Shown here: positions 57,354 through 64,000 of the stretch, one piece after another
How the letters are laid out: each line of letters starts with the position of its first letter
Numbering within the stretch: position 1 is the first letter of the stretch
From: Sphingomonas glaciei
Lineage (GTDB): Bacteria; Pseudomonadota; Alphaproteobacteria; Sphingomonadales; Sphingomonadaceae
Length of the DNA stretch: 64,000 nt
Assembly (NCBI RefSeq): GCF_023380025.1
Contig: NZ_CP097253.1
Location: forward strand, 2,203,001 to 2,267,000
Direction: 5' to 3'
The notes under the pieces: generated by a model
What the model saw: only the letters and a program-made list of their open reading frames with translations
What the model was told of the DNA's origin: nothing
Database searches by the model: none
Position numbers and translations under genes: made by a program

Positions 57354-58538
57354 ATGGACGGCAGCTTTGCAGCAGGCATGATCGCGGATCATGAAGAGGA
57401 AGACCCGGCGGTCGCGATCGGCACCGACGAGCGTCGAATGCATGTGCGCGCCTACAACTACTGGAGCTCGCTGCTGGCCGGGCGCGACTTCCCCTCGATC
57501 GAGGATCTCGACGGGCGCGACGTATCGGACTTTGCCGACCACAGCCTGCTGCTCGACTTCACTGCCAGTTCCGACAATCCGGTCACCAGCTTCATCGGCG
57601 CCGCACTGCGCGCCGAATGCGAGATCGGTGACGAGGTCCGGACGATTGCCGACGTTCCGCCGCGCTCGCTGCTCAGCCGACTGACCGATCACTGGCTGCA
57701 GATCGTCGCCAATCGCGCGCCGATCGGCTTCGAAGCCGAGTTCACCAACCAGCGCGGGCACGACATTTGCTATCGCGGGATCCTGATGCCGTTTTCCTCG
57801 GACGGGGAAACGATCGATTTCATCTATGGCGTGATCAACTGGAAGGACGGCATCGCGGCGCCTGCGCCGGTCCTGTCGCTGGTCGAGGAGGACGACGTGC
57901 TCGACCTCGTCGACGGGATCGAGCCGGAGTTCGAGGACGTGGCGCCGCTCGGCGAGGATGCGGGTCTCGCCGACCGGCTGTCCGCCGCGCGCGAGACGGT
58001 TGAAGTGCTTAAGGCCGCCGACGGACGCAGCCGAGCAGCGCTCTACCGGGCGCTGTCGCTGGCCTATGACTTCGCGGTCGCCAGCCGGCGGGTGCCGGAC
58101 GATTATGCCGAACTGCTCGACGATGCCGGGATCAGGTCGCAGGCCCGCGCGCCGATGACCCCGATCGTCAAGCTCGTGTTCGGTGCCGATTACGACAAGG
58201 CGCGGCTGACCGAATTTGCCGCCGCGCTTGCCCATGCCGAGCGGTGCGAGATCGATTTCGAGGGCTTCCTGCCGTTCATCGAGAGCTTCCCCGGCAGCCT
58301 CAAGGGGTTGGTCGCGGCCGAGCGCGATGCCCGCCGGCCCGACCGGCGCAGCGATACGCGGGTCGACAAGGCGCGGGTCATGCTTCGCTCGGTCAATGCC
58401 CAGCCGCTCAGCGCGCTTGCCGGCAACGACGAATTCACCTTGGTGCTGGTCCGCCGCGACGCCAACGGCAAGGTCGAACCGGTTTGCGCCGTTCCCGACC
58501 TGAACCTCCTCGAAAAGGCCTTCCGCCACCTCGGCTGA
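57354..58538 (+). CDS. PAS-like protein of unknown function
   Basis: The 394-residue cytoplasmic product has an N-terminal half (about 25-165) resembling the PAS_5/LuxR-associated PAS fold: MHVRAYNYWSSLLAGRDFPS, TSFIGAALRAEC, and YRGILMPFSSDGETIDFIYGVINW. A helical, acidic C-terminal half follows with no known motif. It sits alone 85 bp upstream of the glutamate dehydrogenase gene and may regulate or respond to it. No DNA-binding or kinase domain is visible. Confidence 0.65.
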   Translation: MDGSFAAGMIADHEEEDPAVAIGTDERRMHVRAYNYWSSLLAGRDFPSIEDLDGRDVSDFADHSLLLDFTASSDNPVTSFIGAALRAECEIGDEVRTIADVPPRSLLSRLTDHWLQIVANRAPIGFEAEFTNQRGHDICYRGILMPFSSDGETIDFIYGVINWKDGIAAPAPVLSLVEEDDVLDLVDGIEPEFEDVAPLGEDAGLADRLSAARETVEVLKAADGRSRAALYRALSLAYDFAVASRRVPDDYAELLDDAGIRSQARAPMTPIVKLVFGADYDKARLTEFAAALAHAERCEIDFEGFLPFIESFPGSLKGLVAAERDARRPDRRSDTRVDKARVMLRSVNAQPLSALAGNDEFTLVLVRRDANGKVEPVCAVPDLNLLEKAFRHLG

Positions 58539-58566
58539 GCTTTCTCGCGGTGCGTCGCGGGGTTGT

Positions 58567-58585
58567 GACCCGGGGTGCCCGGGTC
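58567..58585. other. 8-bp hairpin upstream of the glutamate dehydrogenase gene
   Basis: GACCCGGG and CCCGGGTC flank a GTG loop between the PAS-like stop and the dehydrogenase start. It may end the first transcript or shape the leader of the second. No T run follows. Confidence 0.4.
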
Positions 58586-58623
58586 TAGACGCGCCCCAAT
58601 TCTCAATGGGAGCGTAAAGAGTG

Positions 58624-61600
58624 ATGGCGGCTGACCCCCGCGCGTCCGCATCGATGGCGGACGCCTTTTCCCAAGCCCTAGTCGATGGTGCCCTGCCCGG
58701 CGAAACCGAGGGGTTCACCCCGGCCGAGCAGGCCGAGGCGGCAGCCTTCGTCGGCGAAGTCGCGGCCGAGCGCCGCCCCGGCGAGGTCGCGCTCAAGCTG
58801 CAATCGGTCGGGAGCGAAGCGGCGCGTCGCCTGATGCGGCTGGTCATCGTCAACGACGACATGCCCTTCCTGGTCGACAGCGTCGCGGCGGTGATCGCCG
58901 GGCACGGCTTGACCGTCCGGCGCCTGTTGCACCCGATCGTCCACGCGACCCGCGAGGGCAAGCGCTTGGTTTCGCTCGGCGAAGGCAATCCCGAATCGAT
59001 CATCTACGTCGAACTGGACCGGGCCGACGCGCGCGGCCGGCATGAACTGGTGCAGGAAATCGAGGCGGTGCTTGCCTCGGTCCGGGCGGCGGTCGGCGAC
59101 TGGCAGACGATGCTCGCCACCATGCGCGAGGATGCGGCCGAGGTCGCCCGCTCCGACGCCGAAAGCGGGGCGCTGCTTGCCTGGCTGGCAAGCAACAACT
59201 TCACCCTGCTCGGACACAAGCTGGTCGCGGCCGACGGAGGCGTCGGCGAGGGCCTCGGCATCCTGTCCTCCGCCGGGATCGACCTGTGGGGCAGCGAAGA
59301 CCTGCGCGGGCTGGTCGACGCGCTTCGCAACGATCACCGCCGGGTGCTCCTGCTCAAGGCCGACCGGCTGTCCCCGGTGCACCGCCGGGTGCCGCTCGAC
59401 GTGGTCGTCGTGCGCCGCGGCGACAACTCGCTGTCGCTTCACGCCGGTCTGTGGACCAGTGCCGCGCTCCGCTCGCCCCCGGCCGAGATCCCGGTCGTCC
59501 GAGGCCGGCTTGCCGAACTCGACCGCGAGCTTGGCTTCGCGCCCGCCAGCCACGGCGCCAAGGCGCTTGCGCATGCGCTGTCTACATTGCCGCCCGACCT
59601 ACTGATCTCGTTCGACGAGCGCGAGGTGAGGGCCGCGGCCCTGACCGCGATGAGCCTGGCCGATCGTCCACGCCCGGCCTTGCTGCTGCTTCCGGGCGCC
59701 CTGCATCGCCATCTGTTCGCGTTCGTCTGGCTGCCGCGCGACGAGCTTTCGACGACCCGCCGGATAGCCATCCAGCGGATGATCGAGGAAGCGGTGCTGT
59801 CCTCTGTCACCAATTGGGCGGTCGAACTTGGCGACGGTGATTTGGCGCTGATCCGCCTGACGCTCGGCTTTGCCGCCTCGCGACCGCTGCCCGATGTCGC
59901 CATTCTCGACGCGCAGCTGGTCGACATGGTCCGCGGCTGGGCCCCCGCGGTCGAGGCCGAGCTGAGCGAGCGGGTGGGCAGCAGCCGCGCGATCCGCTTG
60001 GCGCTGACCTACCTGCCGGGCGTTCCCGAGGATTACCGCAGCCGAGCTTCCGCCGGGGAAGCGGCCTCCGACATCCTTCGCCTATGCGCGCTGGAGGGAG
60101 CGGACGACCGCGACGTCCGGCTGCATCGCGAGCCTTCGGACCGTCCGGGCCAGCTGCGCCTGAAGCTCTACCGGTCGGGCGGGCTGGTCCCCCTGTCCGA
60201 AGCCGTCCCGGTGTTCGAGAACTTCGGGTTCCGGGTGATCGAGGAGCATCCGACCGCGCTTGGCGAAGATAGCCGGCTGGGCCACATCCACGACTTCCGG
60301 CTCGAACTGGCCGGGGCCGATCCCGACGACTTGCTGGCGCGCACCGACGTGATCGAGGGCGCGATCGGCGCGGTCCTCCAACGCCATGCCGAGGATGACG
60401 AATTCAACCAGCTGGTGCTGTTCGCCGGGCTCGACCCGCAGCCGGTCGTATGGCTGCGCGCCTGGTTCCGCTACCTGCGCCAGACCGGCGTCGCCTATGG
60501 CCTGGTAACGGTGGTCGATGCGCTGAAGCGCACCCCGGCCGCGACCCGCGCCCTGGTCAGCTGGTTCACCGCCGCACACGATCCCGCCCGCGAAGGCCGC
60601 AAGGCCGCGGTCGAGGCCGAGCGCGCCGCGTTCGAAGCGGCGCTGAACGGGGTCAAGTCGATCGACGACGATCGCATCCTGCGCCTGTTCCGAAGCGTGG
60701 TCGAAGCGACGCTGCGGACCAACGCCTTTTCGCCGCGCCCCGACGAAGCGCTGGCCTTCAAGCTCGACCCCACCCGCATTCCGGGCCTCCCAGCGCCGAT
60801 CCCGTACCGCGAAATCTGGGTCTACAGCCCGCGGGTCGAAGGCATCCACCTGCGCGGCGGACCGGTCGCCCGCGGCGGGCTTCGCTGGTCCGACCGGCGC
60901 GACGACTTCCGCACCGAGATCCTCGGCCTGATGAAGGCGCAGCTGGTCAAGAATGCGGTGATCGTGCCAACCGGCGCCAAGGGCGGTTTCTATCCCAAGC
61001 ACCTGCCCTCGCCCGCGACTGACCGCGAGGCGTGGCTGGCCGAGGGCACCGAAAGCTACCGGATCTTCATCCGCTCCTTGCTGTCGGTCACCGACAACAT
61101 CGTCGAGGGCAAGGTGGTCCATCCGGACGGGGTGGTCGTCCACGACGGCGACGACCCCTATTTCGTGGTCGCCGCCGACAAGGGCACCGCGACCTTTTCC
61201 GACGTCGCGAACGCCATTGCGCTCGACCGCGGCTTCTGGCTCGGCGACGCCTTCGCCAGCGGCGGGTCCAACGGCTACGACCACAAGGCGATGGGCATCA
61301 CCGCCAAGGGCGCGTGGATCAGCGTCCAGCGCCACTTCCTCGAAATGGGCATCGACATCCAGTCCGAGCCGGTGACGGTCGCCGGCTGCGGCGACATGTC
61401 GGGCGACGTGTTCGGCAACGGCATGCTGCTGTCGAAGGCGATCCAATTGGTCGCCGCGTTCGACCACCGCCACATCTTCATCGATCCGACTCCCGACCCG
61501 GCGACCAGCTGGGCGGAACGGCGGCGCCTGTTCGACCTGCCGCGGTCGAGCTGGGACGATTACGACCGGAGCAAGCTCAGTCCCGGCGCGATGATCGTGC

Positions 61601-63249
61601 CGCGCAGCCAGAAGGAGATCGTGCTGACCCCCGAAGCCGCTGCGGCGATCGGGGTCCAACCAGGGGCGTTCGATCCGGCGGGCCTGATCAGCGCGATCCT
61701 CAAGGCGCCGGTCGGCCTGATGTGGTTCGGCGGGATCGGCACCTATGTGAAGTCGCGCGCGCAGGCCAACAGCGCGGTCGGCGACCCGGCCAACGATGCG
61801 CTGCGGGTCGATGCCACCGATCTTCGCGCCAAGGTGCTGGGCGAGGGCGCCAACCTGGCAATCACCCAGGCCGCGCGGATCGAGTTCAGCGAGCTGGGCG
61901 GGCGCTGCAACACCGACTTCATCGACAATTCGGCGGGCGTCGATTGCTCGGACAATGAGGTCAACATCAAGATCCCGCTCAACCAGGAGATGCTGGAAGG
62001 TTGGCTCACGCTGGAGGCGCGCAACGCGCTGCTGGAAAGCATGACCGACGAGGTCGGCGAACTGGTGCTCGACGACAATCGCCGCCAGACGCTGGCGCTG
62101 TCGGTGGCAGAGCGCAGCGGGGCAGCCGGACTTCCGGTGCAGGTCCGCACGCTTGAACTGCTGGAAGCGGCCGGGCGGCTCGACCGCCGAGTCGAGGGGC
62201 TGGAAAGCAGCGACGAATTGCTTCGCCGCGTCGGCGACAATCGCGGGCTGACCCGGCCCGAGCTTTCGGTCCTGCTCAGCCTGGCCAAGCTCAGCCTGCA
62301 GGACGCGGCCGAGGAACTGCGCCTGGCCGAAGACCCGTTGATGCACGAGCAATTGCTGGCGGCCTTTCCCAAGCCGCTTCGCGAGGCGCATCGCGAGGCG
62401 TTGTTGCGCCACAGGCTCGGTAACGAGATCATCGCCACCAAGGTCGCGAACCGCTTCGTCAACCGGCTGGGGCCGAGCGTTGCGCTCGACCTGACGGAAG
62501 AGGAAGGAAGCTCGCTGGCGCAGGTCGTCGCGGCCTTCCTGACTGCCGAGCGCCTGCTCAAGCTCGACCTGCTGTGGCAGCGGATCGAGGACGCACCGGT
62601 CAGCGAGGCGGTCCGGCTCGACCTGTTCGCGATGGCCGCGCAGAGCGTACGCAGCCACATGAGCGACATCCTCCGCGCCGCAGGCGGGGAGACGGGCGTG
62701 TCCGATCTGGTCGCTCTGCTGGAGCCGGGCCTGACCGAGATCGACGCCGCCGCGCGCTCGATCATCCGCGACGAGGTCAAGGCACAGGCGGTCGCGCTTC
62801 ACGGCTCGCTCGAGGCGCTTGGCGCGGGCGAGGCGATCGTCAGCGGGCTGGTCAAGCTGTACGAGCTCGACGGCGTGTTCGGCATCGCCGCTCTGTCCCA
62901 GCGCAAGGAAATGGACGCGCTCGAACTGACCCACGCTTACGTCCGGATCGGCGAGGCGCTGGGCATTGACTGGGCGCAAAGCCAGGCGCTGCGCCTTCAT
63001 CCGGTCGACCAGTGGGAACGTCTCCTTGTCGCCGGCCTGCTCAAGGAGTTCGAGCAGCTGCGCATCGACTGGCTGTCACGCACCCGCGGTGACGACCCGG
63101 TCCAGGCGGTCGAACGCTGGGCCGAGCGGCAGGGCAAGCGGATCGATCAATTCCGCCGGCTGGTCACCCGCGCGCGGAGCGGAGGGTCGGTGAGCGTTCC
63201 GATGCTGGCGCAGATCGCCAGCCAGGCCCGCATCCTGTTGTCGCGCTAG
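58624..63249 (+). CDS. gdhB: NAD-specific glutamate dehydrogenase (large, GDH-180 type)
   Basis: This 1541-residue enzyme deaminates glutamate to 2-oxoglutarate with NAD+. The long N-terminal half (about 1-700) is the regulatory ACT-like region (MRLVIVNDDMPFLVDSVAAV near 75). The catalytic domain (about 740-1200) has GPVARGGLRWSDRRDDFR and MKAQLVKNAVIVPTGAKGG with the active Lys residues, and GIGTYVKS and GEGANLAITQAAR (NAD-binding half). ATG 58624 is preferred over GTG 58621. It is followed eight bases later by the ATP-grasp gene. Confidence 0.95.
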   Translation: MAADPRASASMADAFSQALVDGALPGETEGFTPAEQAEAAAFVGEVAAERRPGEVALKLQSVGSEAARRLMRLVIVNDDMPFLVDSVAAVIAGHGLTVRRLLHPIVHATREGKRLVSLGEGNPESIIYVELDRADARGRHELVQEIEAVLASVRAAVGDWQTMLATMREDAAEVARSDAESGALLAWLASNNFTLLGHKLVAADGGVGEGLGILSSAGIDLWGSEDLRGLVDALRNDHRRVLLLKADRLSPVHRRVPLDVVVVRRGDNSLSLHAGLWTSAALRSPPAEIPVVRGRLAELDRELGFAPASHGAKALAHALSTLPPDLLISFDEREVRAAALTAMSLADRPRPALLLLPGALHRHLFAFVWLPRDELSTTRRIAIQRMIEEAVLSSVTNWAVELGDGDLALIRLTLGFAASRPLPDVAILDAQLVDMVRGWAPAVEAELSERVGSSRAIRLALTYLPGVPEDYRSRASAGEAASDILRLCALEGADDRDVRLHREPSDRPGQLRLKLYRSGGLVPLSEAVPVFENFGFRVIEEHPTALGEDSRLGHIHDFRLELAGADPDDLLARTDVIEGAIGAVLQRHAEDDEFNQLVLFAGLDPQPVVWLRAWFRYLRQTGVAYGLVTVVDALKRTPAATRALVSWFTAAHDPAREGRKAAVEAERAAFEAALNGVKSIDDDRILRLFRSVVEATLRTNAFSPRPDEALAFKLDPTRIPGLPAPIPYREIWVYSPRVEGIHLRGGPVARGGLRWSDRRDDFRTEILGLMKAQLVKNAVIVPTGAKGGFYPKHLPSPATDREAWLAEGTESYRIFIRSLLSVTDNIVEGKVVHPDGVVVHDGDDPYFVVAADKGTATFSDVANAIALDRGFWLGDAFASGGSNGYDHKAMGITAKGAWISVQRHFLEMGIDIQSEPVTVAGCGDMSGDVFGNGMLLSKAIQLVAAFDHRHIFIDPTPDPATSWAERRRLFDLPRSSWDDYDRSKLSPGAMIVPRSQKEIVLTPEAAAAIGVQPGAFDPAGLISAILKAPVGLMWFGGIGTYVKSRAQANSAVGDPANDALRVDATDLRAKVLGEGANLAITQAARIEFSELGGRCNTDFIDNSAGVDCSDNEVNIKIPLNQEMLEGWLTLEARNALLESMTDEVGELVLDDNRRQTLALSVAERSGAAGLPVQVRTLELLEAAGRLDRRVEGLESSDELLRRVGDNRGLTRPELSVLLSLAKLSLQDAAEELRLAEDPLMHEQLLAAFPKPLREAHREALLRHRLGNEIIATKVANRFVNRLGPSVALDLTEEEGSSLAQVVAAFLTAERLLKLDLLWQRIEDAPVSEAVRLDLFAMAAQSVRSHMSDILRAAGGETGVSDLVALLEPGLTEIDAAARSIIRDEVKAQAVALHGSLEALGAGEAIVSGLVKLYELDGVFGIAALSQRKEMDALELTHAYVRIGEALGIDWAQSQALRLHPVDQWERLLVAGLLKEFEQLRIDWLSRTRGDDPVQAVERWAERQGKRIDQFRRLVTRARSGGSVSVPMLAQIASQARILLSR

Positions 63250-63257
63250 GGTCCGCC

Positions 63258-64000
63258 ATGCGCATCGCGATGCTGACCCCGGCACCCGACTATGGGGCGG
63301 ACTTCGACTGGGCCTTCGACAATCAGGCCGACGCGCTCAAGGCAGCGGGCGCCGAGGTGAGGGGCGTGCCTTGGACCGCGTTCGACAGTCCAAGCGATTT
63401 CGACCTGGTGTTGCCGCTGGTCGCCTGGGGCTACCACCTGCGTCACGCCGAGTGGCTCGCGTTCCTCGATCGCGCGGAGGCCGAAGGCTGGCCGATGATC
63501 AACCCGCCGGCCCTGCTGCGCTGGAACAGCGACAAGGCCTATCTCCGCGAGCTGGAGGCCAAGGGAATCGCCGCGGTGCCGACGCTGGAGGTCGATCACC
63601 TCAACGAGGCGGCGCTGGCGGCGGCGCACGGGGTGCTGGGCGCGGCGGAAGTGGTGATCAAGCCGCCGGTCTCGGCCGGGGCGTGGGGGACCTATCGGCT
63701 GAAACCGGGTGAGCCGCTTCCGCAAGAGGTGCACGGCCAGCGGATGCTGGTGCAGCCATGGCTGGGCGCGGTGGTCGAGGAGGGCGAGTATAGCCTGATC
63801 CTGCTCGGCGGGCGCTTGTCGCATTGCGTCGCCAAACGGCCCAAAGCGGGTGACTTCCGGGTCCAGCCCTATCATGGCGGGACGACCGAAGCGGCCGAAC
63901 TGCCGGAAGGCGCGCTGGCCTTGGCCGAAGCGGCATTGGCGGAAGCGCCAGCCAAGGCCACCTACGCCCGCGTCGACCTCATCCGCGGCACTACCGGCGA
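63258..64000 (+). CDS. ATP-grasp (RimK/glutathione-synthetase-like) protein, cut by window edge
   Basis: The first 247 codons are present. The N-terminus MRIAMLTPAPDYGADFDWA and LVLPLVAWGYHLRHAEW lead to PPALLRWNSDKAYLRELEAK and VVIKPPVSAGAWGTYRL near residue 135, the ATP-grasp lysine loop, then LVQPWLGAVVEEGEYSLIL near 170 with the metal-binding Glu pair expected further on. It ligates a carboxylate to an amine or thiol; the substrate is unknown. It begins eight bases after gdhB. Confidence 0.75.
   Translation, partial: MRIAMLTPAPDYGADFDWAFDNQADALKAAGAEVRGVPWTAFDSPSDFDLVLPLVAWGYHLRHAEWLAFLDRAEAEGWPMINPPALLRWNSDKAYLRELEAKGIAAVPTLEVDHLNEAALAAAHGVLGAAEVVIKPPVSAGAWGTYRLKPGEPLPQEVHGQRMLVQPWLGAVVEEGEYSLILLGGRLSHCVAKRPKAGDFRVQPYHGGTTEAAELPEGALALAEAALAEAPAKATYARVDLIRGTTG

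Noticed and set aside
60082..63000. 972-residue open frame antisense to the glutamate dehydrogenase
   Set aside because: No signal peptide, domain or ribosome site; the sense frame carries the full catalytic motifs.

Overview
The window is GC-rich, gene-dense chromosomal DNA from an alphaproteobacterium, most likely a member of the Sphingomonadales (Sphingomonas/Sphingomicrobium-like). Support comes from the large outer-membrane TonB-dependent receptors, the infA-maf-RNase E/G-like-yacG-tRNA-Phe block, the rpmB/phytase-like/cobT/cobS/J-domain/BolA neighbourhood, the long alphaproteobacterial L28, the K+-independent H+-pyrophosphatase and the large NAD-dependent glutamate dehydrogenase. No rRNA, insertion sequence, prophage, integrase or CRISPR array is visible. 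Two tRNAs are present (Phe-GAA and Pro-CGG). This family assignment is inferred from gene content, not from a search.

Layout. 1-4.5 kb: an M16 peptidase cut by the window edge, then a DHH phosphoesterase translationally coupled to the UV-damage endonuclease UvsE. 4.5-6.6 kb: a leftward infA-maf-RNase-yacG-tRNA-Phe operon. 6.7-11.2 kb: a CorC/HlyC-type CBS protein, an OmpA-like lipoprotein, tadA, rpmB and a phytase-like esterase. 11.3-14.2 kb: cobT and cobS. 14.2-19.5 kb: an HxlR-type regulator divergent from eight tightly packed genes (three VOC/PhnB-fold proteins, two glutathione S-transferases, two DUF1428 proteins, one DHFR/RibD-like reductase). This looks like an accessory detoxification module set between cobS and the J-domain/BolA pair. 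19.5-29.6 kb: a SIMPL lipoprotein, J-domain protein, BolA, pirin, an epoxide-hydrolase-like enzyme, nusB-thiL, hppA and a globin-coupled chemoreceptor. 29-33 kb: purD with three small downstream genes, head-to-head with xseA and DUF2093.

33-46.6 kb carries two TonB-dependent receptors. The first sits beside a sulfotransferase-like protein, an aspartyl/asparaginyl beta-hydroxylase with TPRs, and a TPR-sulfotransferase. The second follows clpB and a 393-bp intergenic region that holds a heat-shock-type promoter for clpB and a perfect 24-bp palindrome in front of the receptor. 46.6-53.7 kb: cell-wall and secreted hydrolases (M15-like, amidase-like, S10 peptidase, GDSL autotransporter), a PHA-granule-region protein and an FprA-like ferredoxin reductase. 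53.7-57.2 kb: tyrosine/homogentisate catabolism (hmgA-fahA) with a GNAT protein and two small genes. 57.3-64 kb: a PAS-like protein, a 1541-residue glutamate dehydrogenase, and the start of an ATP-grasp protein.

The two best candidates for an undescribed system are the HxlR-linked VOC/GST/DUF1428/DHFR operon and the TonB receptor-beta-hydroxylase-sulfotransferase locus. Both rest on gene neighbourhood and fold recognition by eye.
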